Source: Maribacter cobaltidurans
GTDB lineage: Bacteria; Bacteroidota; Bacteroidia; Flavobacteriales; Flavobacteriaceae
NCBI RefSeq assembly: GCF_002269385.1
Contig: NZ_CP022957.1
Location: forward strand, 801,001 to 865,000
DNA: 64,000 bases
Direction of reading: 5' to 3'
Of the stretch, positions 9,354-19,780 are shown one piece after another. Below the pieces are notes generated by a model. That model saw nothing but the letters and a program-made list of their open reading frames with translations. It had not been told where the DNA came from and made no database searches. A program made the position numbers and the translations under genes. How positions within the stretch are numbered: the first letter of the stretch is position 1; each line of letters begins with the position of its first letter.

Positions 9354-10697
9354 TTATGCTACTTTTCTATTTTTTCCGGTTTTCATTAATCCGTCATAAT
9401 GCCTATTCAATAGGTAAGAATTTACCTGTTGTACAGTATCGATTGCCACCCCAACCATAATCAAAAGGGAAGTACCTCCATAAAAAAGTGCCCATCCAGC
9501 CTGTACATCCAACAATTTTACCACTATTGCCGGTAAAACGGCCAGCAAAGCTAAAAATATAGATCCAGGTAGCGTAATTAATGACATAATTTTATCCAAA
9601 TAATCTCCAGTTTCTTTTCCAGGCCTTATTCCAGGGATAAAACCGCCACTACGTTTTAAATCATCTGCCATTTTATTGGTAGGAACCGTAATCGCCGTAT
9701 AGAAGTAGGTAAAAATGATAATTAGAAAGGCAAACAATAAGTTATAGGCCCATCCAAAAATATCACTAAACTGAACTTGCATCCACTGACCAAATGACGT
9801 ATCATCAAAAGCTCCACCTATCATTCCAGGAACAAACATAATTGCCTGTGCAAAAATGATGGGCATTACACCAGAGGCATTCAATTTCAATGGAATATAC
9901 TGTCGTGATCCCATGATATTCTTTTCATATCCACCAGATGCCGTTCTCCTAGCATACTGCACCGGTATTTGACGAGTTGCCATAACTAAAAGCACACTGG
10001 CCAAAATCACCAAGAACCATACAATTACCTCAATAAGAATAAACATTAAACCACCATTATTATTGGTAGTTCTTGAAACAAATTCTTGAACAAAAGATTG
10101 GGGCATTGTTGCTATGATACCGATCATAATCAATAAAGAAATACCGTTACCAATACCTTTATCCGTAATTTTTTCACCCAACCACATGGCAAATACACAA
10201 CCAGAAACCAAGATAATCACAGCAGGAACCATAAAATCCAATCCCTTACCCAGTACAAAGGCACTATCTGGAACACCAAACGCACCAAGACCGTACAAAT
10301 AAGCAGGTGCTTGAACTATACAGATACCTATTGTTAACCACCGGGTAATTTGATTGATAGTTTTCCTACCGCTTTCCCCTTCTTTCTGCAATTTCTGAAG
10401 GTAAGGAATTGCAATACCCATCAATTGCACTACAATAGAAGCGGATATATACGGCATAATACCCAAGGCAAAAATCGAAGCATTGGCAAACGCCCCTCCA
10501 GTAAAAGCATTGAGAAGACCAAATATTCCTTGGTCAGTACCATCGGCCAAACCTCCTAATTGAGTAGAATCTATACCTGGAAGAACGATTTGGCAACCAA
10601 ATCTATATACCAAAAGAAGCCCAAGGGTAAGTATTATTCTATTCCTTAGTTCCTCTATCTTCCAAATATTGGATATTGTTTCAATGAATTTTTTCAT
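9354..10697 (-). CDS. secY: preprotein translocase subunit SecY
   Basis: Channel subunit of the SecYEG translocon in the inner membrane. The 447 residues have about ten hydrophobic segments. Recognisable parts are the N-terminal helix (RIILTLGLLLVYRFGCQIVLP), the plug-region segment GLLNAFTGGAFANASIFALG with GIMPYISASIVVQL, and the cytoplasmic loop RQIPVQYARR. It begins 14 nt after rplO and ends 3 nt before infA, as in a classic spc operon. Nothing unusual is seen. Confidence 0.99.
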   Translation of the reverse strand: MKKFIETISNIWKIEELRNRIILTLGLLLVYRFGCQIVLPGIDSTQLGGLADGTDQGIFGLLNAFTGGAFANASIFALGIMPYISASIVVQLMGIAIPYLQKLQKEGESGRKTINQITRWLTIGICIVQAPAYLYGLGAFGVPDSAFVLGKGLDFMVPAVIILVSGCVFAMWLGEKITDKGIGNGISLLIMIGIIATMPQSFVQEFVSRTTNNNGGLMFILIEVIVWFLVILASVLLVMATRQIPVQYARRTASGGYEKNIMGSRQYIPLKLNASGVMPIIFAQAIMFVPGMIGGAFDDTSFGQWMQVQFSDIFGWAYNLLFAFLIIIFTYFYTAITVPTNKMADDLKRSGGFIPGIRPGKETGDYLDKIMSLITLPGSIFLALLAVLPAIVVKLLDVQAGWALFYGGTSLLIMVGVAIDTVQQVNSYLLNRHYDGLMKTGKNRKVA

Positions 10698-10711
10698 GTT
10701 CCCGCTAATAC

Positions 10712-11164
10712 TTATAAACTTATTGCTTCACCACCCGCAGCTTCAATCGCAGCCTTTGCAGAAGCAGTAAATTTATGTACAGATACTTTAAGAGCGGCCT
10801 TTAAATCTCCATCTCCTAAAATCTTAACCAAATCGTTTTTTCCCACTAAACCATGCTCTACCAAAGTTTCAAAGGAAACTGTATCCTTGATTACTTTAGA
10901 ATCAACAAGCTCTTGTAATTTTCCAAGGTTTATTCCCTTGTAATCTTTACGGTTGATATTCGTAAAACCGAATTTGGGAACTCGTCTTTGTAAAGGCATT
11001 TGACCACCTTCAAATCCTATTTTCTTGGAGTAACCAGATCTAGATTTAGCACCTTTATGCCCCCTTGCGGCAGTACCACCCTTACCAGAGCCCTGTCCTC
11101 TACCTAAACGTTTACCATCTCTATTTACGGAACCTTCTGCAGGTTTTAGATTACTTAAGTTCAT
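10712..11164 (-). CDS. rplO: 50S ribosomal protein L15
   Basis: Late-assembly protein of the 50S subunit that lies across several 23S rRNA domains. The 150 residues start MNLSNLKPAEGSVNRDGKRL. The long glycine- and basic-rich N-terminal extension follows (RGQGSGKGGTAARGHKGAKS), then the GFEGGQMPLQRRVPKFGF signature, and a globular C-terminal domain ending AAGGEAISL. It lies 11 nt after rpmD and 14 nt before secY. Confidence 0.99.
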   Translation of the reverse strand: MNLSNLKPAEGSVNRDGKRLGRGQGSGKGGTAARGHKGAKSRSGYSKKIGFEGGQMPLQRRVPKFGFTNINRKDYKGINLGKLQELVDSKVIKDTVSFETLVEHGLVGKNDLVKILGDGDLKAALKVSVHKFTASAKAAIEAAGGEAISL

Positions 11165-11175
11165 TAGATCTATAT

Positions 11176-11355
11176 TTATGCTTCTTCGGTAGAAACTAAA
11201 TGTTTAACTTTATTTATCATGCCAAGAATATTAGGTGTTGCATCATGTTCAACAACCTGACCTATTCCTTTTAGTCCAAGAGCTTCCAAAGTCCTCTTTT
11301 GATTCTGAGGTTTCTTTATACCACTCTTAACTTGTTTTACTTTTATCTTTGCCAT
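11176..11355 (-). CDS. rpmD: 50S ribosomal protein L30
   Basis: A 59-residue protein read directly from the sequence: it starts MAKIKVKQVKSGIKKPQNQK and goes on RTLEALGLKGIGQVVEHDATPNILG in two conserved blocks. The RTLEALGLK motif and the ferredoxin-like fold spacing are typical of L30, a peripheral 50S protein. The position between rpsE (98 nt) and rplO (11 nt) is the canonical spc order. The 98-nt spacer upstream is one of the larger gaps in this block and holds nothing I can name. Confidence 0.97.
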   Translation of the reverse strand: MAKIKVKQVKSGIKKPQNQKRTLEALGLKGIGQVVEHDATPNILGMINKVKHLVSTEEA

Positions 11356-11453
11356 TATATGTAGTAATTCGTATCCAGTTTTAAGTAATTAGTCTATGCA
11401 ACGCCAAAAATAGGCTTATTAACTTTTTACTCTCTACTTTTTACCATGGTTAT

Positions 11454-11978
11454 TTATCCTTTAAAAACCTTCTCCAAGGAAATCCCTCTTTGTTGCGAAA
11501 TAGTCTTGGCATCCCTTAGTTGTAATAAGGCATCAAATGTAGCTTTTACAACATTGTGAGGATTGGAAGACCCTTGAGATTTTGATAGTACATCATGCAC
11601 ACCAACTGACTCCAATACCGCTCTAACGGCACCACCGGCAATAACTCCCGTACCATGGGAAGCCGGTTGAATATAAACACGTGCTCCACCATATTTTCCT
11701 TTTTGTTCATGAGGTAGCGTACCTTTATTCAAAGGAATACGAATCAAGTTCTTTTTACCATCCTCAATGGCCTTTGCGATTGCAGTGGCAACCTCTTTAG
11801 ATTTTCCAAGACCGTGTCCTACAACACCATTCTCATCACCAACAACTACAATAGCGGAAAAACCAAATGCCCTACCACCTTTTGTTACTTTGGTCACACG
11901 TTGTACTCCAACCAACCTATCTTTTAAATCTAAACCTCCTGGTTTAATTGTTTCTACATTTTTGTATTTCTGGAACAT
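11454..11978 (-). CDS. rpsE: 30S ribosomal protein S5
   Basis: Located at the mRNA entry side of the 30S subunit with S3 and S4; contributes to decoding accuracy and mRNA unwinding. The 174 residues contain the double-stranded RNA-binding-like N-terminal domain ([20 protein letters not shown], with [17 protein letters not shown]) and the C-terminal domain with [20 protein letters not shown]. It starts 9 nt after rplR. The KGGRAFGF loop associated with spectinomycin sensitivity appears unaltered. Confidence 0.99.
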   Translation of the reverse strand: MFQKYKNVETIKPGGLDLKDRLVGVQRVTKVTKGGRAFGFSAIVVVGDENGVVGHGLGKSKEVATAIAKAIEDGKKNLIRIPLNKGTLPHEQKGKYGGARVYIQPASHGTGVIAGGAVRAVLESVGVHDVLSKSQGSSNPHNVVKATFDALLQLRDAKTISQQRGISLEKVFKG

Positions 11979-11987
11979 ACCTTTAAT

Positions 11988-12344
11988 TTAGAATTTTAAT
12001 CCTGCTTCCCTTGCACCTTCTGCCAAAGACTTCACACGTCCGTGATAAAGGTTACCACCTCTGTCAAATGCTACCTTTTCTATTCCAGCTGCCTTTGATT
12101 TTTCTGCGATAGCCTTACCTACTAGGGCGGCAATTTCTGTTTTATTACCCTTAACGGCAGCTATATCCTTATCCCTGGAAGAAGCAGCAGCTAAAGTAAC
12201 TCCTTTTACATCGTCTATCAATTGCGCATAGATTTCACTATTACTTCTAAAAACGGACAATCTTGGCCTTTCAGCGGTTCCATTGGAAACCTTACGGATT
12301 CTCCTTCGAATTCTATACTTTCTTTGTGTTTTTGATAATCCCAT
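11988..12344 (-). CDS. rplR: 50S ribosomal protein L18
   Basis: Binds 5S rRNA together with L5 in the central protuberance. The 118 residues have a basic N-terminus ([19 protein letters not shown]), the conserved [20 protein letters not shown] core, and the [21 protein letters not shown]-terminal signature. The gene is 10 nt after rplF and 9 nt before rpsE. Confidence 0.99.
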   Translation of the reverse strand: MGLSKTQRKYRIRRRIRKVSNGTAERPRLSVFRSNSEIYAQLIDDVKGVTLAAASSRDKDIAAVKGNKTEIAALVGKAIAEKSKAAGIEKVAFDRGGNLYHGRVKSLAEGAREAGLKF

Positions 12345-12354
12345 AATACTATTA

Positions 12355-12897
12355 TTAAGCCGATTTACCTGCTTTTCTTCTTAACTGTTCACCCACAAAT
12401 TTGACTCCTTTTCCTTTGTAAGGTTCTGGCTTACGGAAGGATCTAATCTTTGCCGCAATATGCCCAACCAACTGTTTGTCATGAGAAGTCAGCTTAACTA
12501 TAGGGTTTTTACCTTTTTCAGAAATCGTTTCTACCTTAACCTCTGGAGCTAGATCAAAAACGATATTGTGTGAAAAACCTAATGCCAAATCCAATTTTTG
12601 GCCTTGGTTACTTGCACGATAACCTACACCTACCAACTCCAACTCTTTGGTCCATCCTTGCGATACACCTTTAACCATATTCAATATCAAAGCTCGGTAT
12701 AGACCGTGTTTTGCCTTATGCTCCTTAGAATCAGATGGTCTTGTTACCCAAGCTTGCCCGTCTTCTATTTTAACTTCAACACCAGAGAAATCTTGAGTCA
12801 ATTCTCCCAACTTACCTTTAACGGTAATTTCGTTGTCTTTGACCTCAATTGTAACTCCTTCTGGAATCGCTATCGGATTATTTCCTATTCTAGACAT
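12355..12897 (-). CDS. rplF: 50S ribosomal protein L6
   Basis: Located near the GTPase-associated centre and sarcin-ricin loop. The 180 residues contain two tandem L6 folds: the first starts [19 protein letters not shown], and the second ends with the signature [19 protein letters not shown], followed by AGKSA. It lies 20 nt downstream of rpsH and 10 nt upstream of rplR. Confidence 0.99.
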   Translation of the reverse strand: MSRIGNNPIAIPEGVTIEVKDNEITVKGKLGELTQDFSGVEVKIEDGQAWVTRPSDSKEHKAKHGLYRALILNMVKGVSQGWTKELELVGVGYRASNQGQKLDLALGFSHNIVFDLAPEVKVETISEKGKNPIVKLTSHDKQLVGHIAAKIRSFRKPEPYKGKGVKFVGEQLRRKAGKSA

Positions 12898-12917
12898 CTT
12901 CTAACTCTTTAATTCTA

Positions 12918-13316
12918 TTAATATACGTAGCATAAAACCTCACCACCAACATTCTCCGCCTTGGCTTGCTTACTTGTCATAACACCATGGGATGTTGAAA
13001 CAATTGCAATACCCAATCCGTTAAGGACCCTAGGCAAATTATCGTTAGAGGAATACTTTCTTAAACCAGGCTTACTGATACGTTGTATCTTCTTAATTAC
13101 AGGTTCCTTTGTCACCTTATCATATTTCAAGGCTATTTTGATATTACCCTGAACCTTATCATCCTCAAACTTGTAACTTAAAATATATCCCTGATCGAAT
13201 AATATTTTAGTTATTTCCTTTTTCAAATTAGACGCAGGGATTTCCACAACTCTGTGTCCTGCCCTACTCGCGTTTCTAACTCTTGTTAGATAATCTGCTA
13301 TAGTATCTGTTACCAT
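12918..13316 (-). CDS. rpsH: 30S ribosomal protein S8
   Basis: Primary 16S rRNA-binding protein of the central domain, and the translational repressor of the spc operon in E. coli. The 132 residues start [20 protein letters not shown] and end with [20 protein letters not shown] plus VLCYVY, the conserved RNA-binding C-terminus. It follows rpsN after 65 nt, an AT-rich spacer longer than most in this block. That spacer is where an S8-binding leader could be sought, but I cannot identify one by eye. Confidence 0.99.
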   Translation of the reverse strand: MVTDTIADYLTRVRNASRAGHRVVEIPASNLKKEITKILFDQGYILSYKFEDDKVQGNIKIALKYDKVTKEPVIKKIQRISKPGLRKYSSNDNLPRVLNGLGIAIVSTSHGVMTSKQAKAENVGGEVLCYVY

Positions 13317-13381
13317 TTATATATAATTCGGTGACGGTTTTTAGCATTTTGCTAAACCTGAAACCAGTTATTAATTTAATA

Positions 13382-13651
13382 TTACCAGCTGGCCTTTTTA
13401 ACCCCTGGTATCAAGCCTTGGTTTGCCATTTCCCTGAACATAACCCTAGAAATTCCAAAAGTCCTCATGTAGCCCTTTGGTCTTCCTGTTAGCTTACATC
13501 TATTGTGCATACGCACTGGAGAGGCATTTTTAGGCAATTTCTGTAACGCTTCATAGTCGCCTGCCTCTTTTAGGGCCTTGCGCTTTTCTGCATATTTAGC
13601 TACAGTTCTTGCCCTTTTTCTCTCACGGGCTTTCATTGATTCTTTAGCCAT
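13382..13651 (-). CDS. rpsN: 30S ribosomal protein S14, zinc-less long form
   Basis: Head protein of the 30S subunit beside S3 and S10. The 89 residues correspond to the long, zinc-independent type: the region that carries CXXC pairs in the short zinc form reads [20 protein letters not shown], with one cysteine only. The C-terminus [20 protein letters not shown] plus SW is canonical. It begins 1 nt after the rplE stop, which suggests translational coupling. Together with the zinc-less L36 it indicates low zinc use in this ribosome. Confidence 0.99.
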   Translation of the reverse strand: MAKESMKARERKRARTVAKYAEKRKALKEAGDYEALQKLPKNASPVRMHNRCKLTGRPKGYMRTFGISRVMFREMANQGLIPGVKKASW

Positions 13652-13652
13652 T

Positions 13653-14204
13653 CTAGTTCTTTTTAAAAGGTAATCCCAATTCTGTTAATAATGATTTTGC
13701 TTCCTTGTCCGTTTCGGCAGAGGTTACAAAAGTTACATCCATCCCGTTTATTCTATTGATTTTGTCGATATTTATCTCGGGAAAGATAATTTGTTCGGTA
13801 ATTCCAAGGTTATAGTTTCCACGACCATCAAAACCAGTAGCTTTAATTCCCTGAAAATCCCTAACCCTAGGTAAAGCTGAAGTAACCAACCTATCCAAAA
13901 ATTCATACATACGATCTCCTCGTAATGTAACTTTTGCACCAATTGGCATACCTTTTCTTAACTTAAAGGCGGCAACGTCTTTCTTGGACATTGTAGCAAC
14001 AGCTTTTTGACCAGTTATCATTGTCATTTCATCGACCGCATGGTCAATAAGTTTCTTATCGGCTACGGCAGCTCCAACACCTCTACTAACCACGATTTTT
14101 TTCAACTTTGGAACCTGCATTACATTTTTGTAACCGAATTCCTCAGTTAAGGCCGCAACTATACGATCCTTATATTCTTTCTTTAATCTTGCAACGTAAG
14201 CCAT
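13653..14204 (-). CDS. rplE: 50S ribosomal protein L5
   Basis: Binds 5S rRNA and forms a bridge to S13 and P-site tRNA. The 183 residues include [40 protein letters not shown] and the C-terminal [16 protein letters not shown] region with [20 protein letters not shown]. It lies 2 nt after rplX and 1 nt before rpsN. Confidence 0.99.
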   Translation of the reverse strand: MAYVARLKKEYKDRIVAALTEEFGYKNVMQVPKLKKIVVSRGVGAAVADKKLIDHAVDEMTMITGQKAVATMSKKDVAAFKLRKGMPIGAKVTLRGDRMYEFLDRLVTSALPRVRDFQGIKATGFDGRGNYNLGITEQIIFPEINIDKINRINGMDVTFVTSAETDKEAKSLLTELGLPFKKN

Positions 14205-14206
14205 AA

Positions 14207-14521
14207 CTAAATTACTTCATTTGATTTCTTGGAAACCCTAACTTTCTTTCCATCTCTCAATTCATAACCAACCCTTGTAGTCTCACCGGACTTTGAGTCG
14301 ATCAAGGATAGATTTGAAATATGAATCAAAGCTTCCTTCTTAACGATACCACCTTGAGGATTTTTAGCACTGGGCTTCTCATGCTTGGAAACCATATTCA
14401 CACCCTCAACAATAGCCTTATTCTTTTCAAAATTTACGGACATGACCTTGCCTTCTGATCCTTTATGGTCACCAGCAACAACTCTCACCGTATCTCCTGT
14501 TTTTATCTTTAACTTTTTCAT
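14207..14521 (-). CDS. rplX: 50S ribosomal protein L24
   Basis: Early-assembly protein near the tunnel exit. From the ATG at 14521 the protein is 104 residues, [20 protein letters not shown] followed by [21 protein letters not shown]: the KOW motif of L24. The open frame continues upstream to 14563, but that adds 14 residues unlike L24 and overlaps rplN, so I chose 14521, which leaves a 13-nt spacer. The downstream neighbour rplE follows after 2 nt. Confidence 0.97.
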   Translation of the reverse strand: MKKLKIKTGDTVRVVAGDHKGSEGKVMSVNFEKNKAIVEGVNMVSKHEKPSAKNPQGGIVKKEALIHISNLSLIDSKSGETTRVGYELRDGKKVRVSKKSNEVI

Positions 14522-14534
14522 CTTGATAATCAAA

Positions 14535-14903
14535 TTATAGTACCTCTGGGGCCAATGAAACAATTTTCATGAACTGCTTGTCCCTTAGTTCTCTCGCCAC
14601 AGGGCCAAAAACACGGGTTCCGCGCATTTCACCGGCAGGGTTCAATAAAACACAGGCGTTATCATCGAAACGGATATAGGACCCATCAGGTCTTCTTACC
14701 TCTTTCTTTGTTCTAACAACCACTGCAGTAGAAACCGCACCTTTCTTAATACCCCCATTTGGAGTAGCCTCCTTTACGGTAACTACGATTTTATCACCAA
14801 TAGAAGCATATCTTCTTTTTGTACCGCCAAGAACTCGGATAGTTAAAACTTCCTTTGCTCCGGTATTATCCGCGACCTTTAATCTAGATTCTTGCTGTAA
14901 CAT
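14535..14903 (-). CDS. rplN: 50S ribosomal protein L14
   Basis: Forms intersubunit bridges with 16S rRNA and interacts with L19. The 122 residues start [20 protein letters not shown], contain [20 protein letters not shown] and the [21 protein letters not shown]-terminus, all canonical. The gene begins 3 nt after rpsQ and is followed 13 nt later by rplX. Confidence 0.99.
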   Translation of the reverse strand: MLQQESRLKVADNTGAKEVLTIRVLGGTKRRYASIGDKIVVTVKEATPNGGIKKGAVSTAVVVRTKKEVRRPDGSYIRFDDNACVLLNPAGEMRGTRVFGPVARELRDKQFMKIVSLAPEVL

Positions 14904-14906
14904 AAC

Positions 14907-15164
14907 TTATTTGGCTCTTTCTAAGATTTCTACTAACCTCCAACACTTGGTCTTGCTCATAGGACGGGTTTCCATAATCTTTACGGTATCCCCTATATTA
15001 CAATCGTTCTTTTCGTCATGGGCGACATATTTTTTTGTCTTCAAAACGAACTTACCGTACATAGGGTGTTTTACTCTCTTCACCTCGGAAACAACAATGG
15101 ATTTTTCCATTTTGTCACTGGTTACCACCCCAATTCTTTCTTTTCTTAAGTTTCTTTTTTCCAT
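14907..15164 (-). CDS. rpsQ: 30S ribosomal protein S17
   Basis: OB-fold protein that binds helices 7, 11 and 20 of 16S rRNA. The 85 residues start [20 protein letters not shown] with the motif [20 protein letters not shown], and carry [20 protein letters not shown] plus VEILERAK. Spacing is 13 nt after rpmC and 3 nt before rplN. Confidence 0.99.
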   Translation of the reverse strand: MEKRNLRKERIGVVTSDKMEKSIVVSEVKRVKHPMYGKFVLKTKKYVAHDEKNDCNIGDTVKIMETRPMSKTKCWRLVEILERAK

Positions 15165-15177
15165 AAAGCAGAACCAA

Positions 15178-15369
15178 TTATTGGTTTTCCCTTTTAGTTA
15201 ATTCAGTAGCCAATCTTGCAACCGTTCTTCTTACCTTTCTAATTTGAAGAGGGTTCTCCAATGGAGTTACAAAATGAGCCATTTTTAAATCTGCATGTTG
15301 CTTCTTATACTCTGCAAGTTTTTCCGTAAGTCCTTCAACAGACAATTCCTTTATTTCTTGATTTTTCAT
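15178..15369 (-). CDS. rpmC: 50S ribosomal protein L29
   Basis: Small helical protein at the tunnel exit; part of the binding site for signal recognition particle and trigger factor. The 63 residues start [20 protein letters not shown] and include [19 protein letters not shown], the conserved C-terminal helix. It lies 12 nt after rplP and 13 nt before rpsQ. Confidence 0.99.
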   Translation of the reverse strand: MKNQEIKELSVEGLTEKLAEYKKQHADLKMAHFVTPLENPLQIRKVRRTVARLATELTKRENQ

Positions 15370-15381
15370 GATTTCCTACGA

Positions 15382-15807
15382 TTAATTGTCAACTGTATAA
15401 TCTCTTGCAACAATAAATTTTGTTCTAACCGGAAGTTTTTGCGCAGCAAGCCTCAATGCCTCCTTTGCTATGTCTATAGACACCCCAGCTATTTCAAACA
15501 TTACCCTTCCAGGTTTAACAACGGCAACAAAATATTCCGGAGCACCTTTTCCTTTACCCATACGAACCTCCAAAGGTTTTTTGGTGATAGGCTTGTCCGG
15601 GAATATCTTAATCCATAATTGACCTTCCCTTTTCATATATCTTGTAGCGGCAATACGAGCTGCTTCAATTTGACGGGAAGTCAAAAAAGAAGAGTCCATA
15701 GATTTTATTCCGAACATACCATTAGAAAGTTGATGCCCTCTACCGGCATTGCCCTTCATACGGCCTTTCTGCATTTTTCGGAACTTCGTTCTTTTTGGTT
15801 GTAACAT
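15382..15807 (-). CDS. rplP: 50S ribosomal protein L16
   Basis: Late-assembly protein that helps position A-site tRNA near the peptidyl-transferase centre. The 141 residues start [20 protein letters not shown]. They contain the conserved [20 protein letters not shown] loop and the [20 protein letters not shown]-terminus. It begins 21 nt after rpsC and ends 12 nt before rpmC. Confidence 0.99.
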   Translation of the reverse strand: MLQPKRTKFRKMQKGRMKGNAGRGHQLSNGMFGIKSMDSSFLTSRQIEAARIAATRYMKREGQLWIKIFPDKPITKKPLEVRMGKGKGAPEYFVAVVKPGRVMFEIAGVSIDIAKEALRLAAQKLPVRTKFIVARDYTVDN

Positions 15808-15828
15808 GTCTCTCTACTTCTTTAATTA

Positions 15829-16548
15829 TTACTTTCTACGTCGAGGTTTTCTTCCTCCTTCTTGCTTTCCACCTTTTGAAGGCTGCCCTTTTTGCATACC
15901 TACCAATGGGGAAAGTTCTCTCTTTCCGTAAACCTCACCCTTCATGATCCAAACCTTAATACCTAATTTTCCATAGGTGGTTTGAGCCTCATGCAATGCA
16001 TAATCGATATCAGCCCTAAAAGTAGATAATGGGATTCTACCTTCCTTATAAGATTCTGAACGTGCCATCTCCGCTCCGTTCAACCTTCCTGAAATCTGAA
16101 CCTTGATACCTTCAGCGTTCATTCTCATAGCAGCAGCAATCGCCATTTTAATAGCTCTTCTAAAAGAGATTCGGCTTTCAATTTGACGTGCAATACTAGC
16201 AGCCACTAGATTGGCATCCAATTCAGGTCTTTTAATTTCGTAGATGTTGATCTGAACCTCCTTGTTGGTAATCTTTTTAAGCTCTTCCTTCAATTTATCT
16301 ACCTCTTGCCCTCCTTTACCAATTATAATACCTGGCCTTGCAGTCGTTACAGTAACCGTTATCAACTTAAGCGTTCTTTCTATGATAACTCTTGAAACGC
16401 TTGCTTTGGACAACCTAGCATGGATATATTTTCTTATTTTATCGTCCTCGGCCAATTTATCTCCATAATCATTTCCACCATACCAGTTAGATTCCCATCC
16501 CCTGATAATTCCTAGACGATTTCCTATTGGATTTGTTTTCTGTCCCAT
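15829..16548 (-). CDS. rpsC: 30S ribosomal protein S3
   Basis: Forms part of the mRNA entry channel with S4 and S5. The 239 residues contain the N-terminal region ([20 protein letters not shown]), the KH domain with the motif [20 protein letters not shown], and the C-terminal S3 domain ([20 protein letters not shown]). A basic tail rich in Lys, Gly and Arg ends the protein. It starts 1 nt after rplV, which suggests coupling, and ends 21 nt before rplP. Confidence 0.99.
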   Translation of the reverse strand: MGQKTNPIGNRLGIIRGWESNWYGGNDYGDKLAEDDKIRKYIHARLSKASVSRVIIERTLKLITVTVTTARPGIIIGKGGQEVDKLKEELKKITNKEVQINIYEIKRPELDANLVAASIARQIESRISFRRAIKMAIAAAMRMNAEGIKVQISGRLNGAEMARSESYKEGRIPLSTFRADIDYALHEAQTTYGKLGIKVWIMKGEVYGKRELSPLVGMQKGQPSKGGKQEGGRKPRRRK

Positions 16549-16549
16549 T

Positions 16550-16957
16550 CTAGCTTTCTGTATTATTGTTAGACCCCAAAACCAAGGTTACATGGTTTGA
16601 ACGTTTTCTTATCCTATGTGCCCTTCCCTGAGGAGCAGGACGCAATCTTTTTAGCATTGTCCCACTATCCACACGGATCTCCGAAACTACCAAATCAGCA
16701 TCTTCCAAACTGGCATCTTCATTCTTTGCCTGCCAATTTGCCAAAGCGGAAAGCAATAATTTCTCCAACTTTCTAGAAGCTTCTTTAGGGTTGAATCTCA
16801 ATATAGCAAGAGCTTTTTCAACCTTCTCCCCACGTACCAAATCAGCCACAAGCCTCATTTTCCTTGGTGAAGTAGGACAATTGTTCAATTTAGCAAAAGC
16901 TACTTTTTGCTTTTCAGCCTTTATTCTTTCGGCCATTTGTTTTTTACGAACTCCCAT
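16550..16957 (-). CDS. rplV: 50S ribosomal protein L22
   Basis: Lines the nascent-peptide tunnel with L4; its beta hairpin is a site of macrolide-resistance mutations elsewhere. The 135 residues contain [20 protein letters not shown] and the hairpin segment [20 protein letters not shown] followed by RSNHVTLVL. The hairpin looks intact. It starts 3 nt after rpsS and ends 1 nt before rpsC. Confidence 0.99.
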   Translation of the reverse strand: MGVRKKQMAERIKAEKQKVAFAKLNNCPTSPRKMRLVADLVRGEKVEKALAILRFNPKEASRKLEKLLLSALANWQAKNEDASLEDADLVVSEIRVDSGTMLKRLRPAPQGRAHRIRKRSNHVTLVLGSNNNTES

Positions 16958-16960
16958 AGC

Positions 16961-17239
16961 TTACTTCTTTCCTTTATTCTTTGCACCCGCATGACCCCTA
17001 AAAGATCTTGTTGGTGAAAATTCCCCTAATTTATGCCCAACCATGTTTTCTGTTACAAAAACAGGTACAAATTGTTTTCCATTGTGAACAGCAATCGTTA
17101 ATCCAACAAAATCAGGAGTAATCATTGATGCCCTTGACCATGTCTTAATAACCGATTTCTTGCCAGAAGAAACATTATCCTGAATCTTCTTCTCTAAACT
17201 GTAATGAACGTAAGGTCCTTTTTTTAGTGAACGTGCCAT
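16961..17239 (-). CDS. rpsS: 30S ribosomal protein S19
   Basis: Head protein that contacts S13 and tRNA. The 92 residues start [20 protein letters not shown]. They contain [20 protein letters not shown] and [20 protein letters not shown], the two family signatures. It lies 13 nt after rplB and 3 nt before rplV. Confidence 0.99.
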   Translation of the reverse strand: MARSLKKGPYVHYSLEKKIQDNVSSGKKSVIKTWSRASMITPDFVGLTIAVHNGKQFVPVFVTENMVGHKLGEFSPTRSFRGHAGAKNKGKK

Positions 17240-17252
17240 TTCTTTCTACTTT

Positions 17253-18077
17253 TTATTTCTTTCTACGTTCTATTATATACTTATTGGTACTCTTGGTCTT
17301 GGAACGAGTTCTATAACCTTTGGCCGGAACACCGTTTCTAGATCTAGGATGACCTCCGGATGCCCTACCTTCACCACCACCCATTGGGTGATCTACTGGG
17401 TTCATGGCTACCGGTCTGGTTCTTGGTCTTCTACCCAACCATCTACTTCTACCTGCCTTACCGGAAACCAACAATTGGTGATCTGAATTAGAAACAGCAC
17501 CTATGGTCGCCATACAAGCCGATAAGATTAATCTAGTTTCACCAGACGGCATCTTTACAGTAACAAACTTTCCATCCTTTGCCATCAACTGGGCAAAAGT
17601 ACCTGCACTTCTAGCCATTACCGCACCCTGACCAGGACGTAACTCAATACACGAAATGATAGTACCTAATGGAATTTCACTTAGAGGCATCGCATTTCCA
17701 ATTTCTGGAGCTGAACCAGTTCCAGCAGAAACTTGCTGGTCTACCTTCAGGCCATTTTGGGCAACGATATATCTTTTTTCCCCATCATTATATTCCAACA
17801 GAGCTATAAAAGCTGTTCTGTTTGGATCGTATTCAATCGACTTAACCGTAGCAGCAACATCCTGCTTATCTCTTTTAAAATCGATTACACGGTACCTTCT
17901 CTTATGACCACCACCTTTTTGGCGTATAGTCATCTTTCCTTGACTGTTTCTACCTCCAGACTTTTTTAACGGAGCAAGCAAGCTTTTCTCCGGCTTATCA
18001 GCAGTAATGGCGTCAAACCCGTTTACTACTCTAAAACGCTGTCCTGGAGTTATTGGTTTTAATTTTCTAACTGACAT
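17253..18077 (-). CDS. rplB: 50S ribosomal protein L2
   Basis: Universally conserved 50S protein needed for subunit association and peptidyl-transferase activity. The 274 residues contain the OB-like N-terminal half ([20 protein letters not shown]) and the C-terminal signature [20 protein letters not shown] with the functionally important histidine in NPVDHP. It ends in basic residues ([13 protein letters not shown]). Spacing is 9 nt after rplW and 13 nt before rpsS. Confidence 0.99.
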   Translation of the reverse strand: MSVRKLKPITPGQRFRVVNGFDAITADKPEKSLLAPLKKSGGRNSQGKMTIRQKGGGHKRRYRVIDFKRDKQDVAATVKSIEYDPNRTAFIALLEYNDGEKRYIVAQNGLKVDQQVSAGTGSAPEIGNAMPLSEIPLGTIISCIELRPGQGAVMARSAGTFAQLMAKDGKFVTVKMPSGETRLILSACMATIGAVSNSDHQLLVSGKAGRSRWLGRRPRTRPVAMNPVDHPMGGGEGRASGGHPRSRNGVPAKGYRTRSKTKSTNKYIIERRKK

Positions 18078-18086
18078 TTCTTGTCT

Positions 18087-18377
18087 TTATAGATTACTGT
18101 AAAAATCAATTATATCACCCTCTACCACATCAACAATCGCCTTTTTTGTAGCGTTTGTTTTTCCATGCTGTACACCAGTTTTTGTAAATCTGGTTTTTCT
18201 CGTAGGCCCATAATTCATCGTTCTAACTTTCTTGACCGAAACACCATAAGCAGCTTCAACAGCATCCTTAATCTGAATCTTGTTGGCCTTCGGATCTACT
18301 AGGAAACCATAACGGTTGTTCAACTCGCTATCCGCAGTCATTTTTTCCGTTATAATCGGTTTTATCAACACACCCAT
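18087..18377 (-). CDS. rplW: 50S ribosomal protein L23
   Basis: Tunnel-exit protein that docks trigger factor and SRP. The 96 residues start MGVLIKPIITEKMTADSELN and carry the YGFLVDPKANKIQIKDAVEA and VRTMNYGPTRKTRFTKTGVQ segments expected for L23. It lies 4 nt after rplD and 9 nt before rplB. Confidence 0.98.
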   Translation of the reverse strand: MGVLIKPIITEKMTADSELNNRYGFLVDPKANKIQIKDAVEAAYGVSVKKVRTMNYGPTRKTRFTKTGVQHGKTNATKKAIVDVVEGDIIDFYSNL

Positions 18378-18381
18378 GATA

Positions 18382-19014
18382 CTACTTATTATTTAAATTT
18401 GATTCGATTCCTTCTAGAGCGCCCTCCAACAATACTACATTTGATGCATTTAGTATTTTGTAAGTGCTTAATTCTGAGTTTGTTACAACATCAGAACCCT
18501 TAAAATTACGAGAAGACAAATATACGCCTTTATTTGAATCGCCCAACACTATTAAGGACTTTTTGTTTTCCAATCCCAATGACTTTAAAACATTTACAAA
18601 ATCCTTGGTCTTTGGAGTGTCAAAATCAAAGTCTTCAACCACTACAATAGCGTTGTCTTTCGACTTGATGCTCAATGCCGATTTTCTGGCCAAACGCTTT
18701 AGGTTTTTATTCAATTTTTGGGTATAATCCTTAGGCCTTGGCCCAAATATTCTACCACCTCCCCTAAAAATGGGAGATTTAATGCTACCGGCCCTTGCGG
18801 TACCAGTTCCCTTTTGCTTTTTTATCTTCCTAGTACTACCAGCTATTTCACCACGCTCTTTAGCTTTATGTGTACCTTGTCTTTGATGGGCCAAATATTG
18901 CTTAACATCCAGATATACTGCATGCTCATTAGGCTCTATTGCAAATACGTTATCAGAAAGCTCAGCTTTTCTTCCCGTATCTTTTCCATTTATATCTAAT
19001 ACTGCTACCTTCAT
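18382..19014 (-). CDS. rplD: 50S ribosomal protein L4
   Basis: Tunnel protein with a long internal loop; in E. coli it also represses its own operon. From the ATG at 19014 the protein has 210 residues and starts [20 protein letters not shown]. The conserved loop ([20 protein letters not shown] and [19 protein letters not shown]) is present. The start overlaps the rplC stop by one base (TAATG), a clear coupling signal. A start at 19023 (adding MAV) is also open but less like other L4 proteins. Confidence 0.97.
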   Translation of the reverse strand: MKVAVLDINGKDTGRKAELSDNVFAIEPNEHAVYLDVKQYLAHQRQGTHKAKERGEIAGSTRKIKKQKGTGTARAGSIKSPIFRGGGRIFGPRPKDYTQKLNKNLKRLARKSALSIKSKDNAIVVVEDFDFDTPKTKDFVNVLKSLGLENKKSLIVLGDSNKGVYLSSRNFKGSDVVTNSELSTYKILNASNVVLLEGALEGIESNLNNK

Positions 19015-19637
19015 TACTGCCATCTTTGAATAGTTACATACCCATTTTTATGACCAGGGACACATCCTTTTAGAACTAAAAGGTTCTTCTCCGGAACTAC
19101 TTTCAAAACCCTAAGGTTCTGTACGGTTACTTTTTCACCACCCATTCTACCGGCCATTTTCATTCCTTTGAAAACCCTAGCAGGATAGGAGGCTGCACCA
19201 ATGGAACCTGGAGCTCTTAGTCTATTGTGTTGACCGTGGGTCGATTGACCAACACCGCCAAAACCGTGTCTTTTAACAACACCCTGGAATCCTTTACCTT
19301 TAGATGTACCAATGACATCCACAAATTCTCCTTCTACAAACAAGTCAACACCAAGGGTGTCTCCTAATTTATATTCTCCTTCAAAACCTTGGAACTCAAC
19401 GACTTTTTTCTTGGGAGAAGCACCTGCTTTTTTAAAGTGACCGGATTCGGCCTTGTTAGCACGTTTTTCTGCCTTGTCATCGAAACCAAGTTGAAGGGCA
19501 CTATACCCGTCTACCTCTTCGGTTCTGACTTGGGTAACTACACATGGCCCTGCCTCAATAACGGTACATGGAATGTTCTTTCCATTCTCGTCAAAAATGC
19601 TGGTCATGCCTACTTTTTTTCCTATTAACCCAGACAT
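19014..19637 (-). CDS. rplC: 50S ribosomal protein L3
   Basis: Assembly-initiating 50S protein whose loop reaches the peptidyl-transferase centre. The 207 residues start [20 protein letters not shown] and contain the signature [20 protein letters not shown] with [15 protein letters not shown] 143-nt spacer separates it from rpsJ, the largest gap inside the block. The gene is coupled to rplD through a TAATG overlap. Confidence 0.98.
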   Translation of the reverse strand: MSGLIGKKVGMTSIFDENGKNIPCTVIEAGPCVVTQVRTEEVDGYSALQLGFDDKAEKRANKAESGHFKKAGASPKKKVVEFQGFEGEYKLGDTLGVDLFVEGEFVDVIGTSKGKGFQGVVKRHGFGGVGQSTHGQHNRLRAPGSIGAASYPARVFKGMKMAGRMGGEKVTVQNLRVLKVVPEKNLLVLKGCVPGHKNGYVTIQRWQ

Positions 19638-19780
19638 ACTTAAATTATTAATTACTAATTATTAAAAACTATTCAAAAAAATAGGGTCAAAAATAATTCA
19701 ACCCTGAAATTATTTTATCTCCGTTTTTCCCTCGCCCGCAGCTCAGGACATGTTACACTGAAAATTCAGTACAGTGCTTC

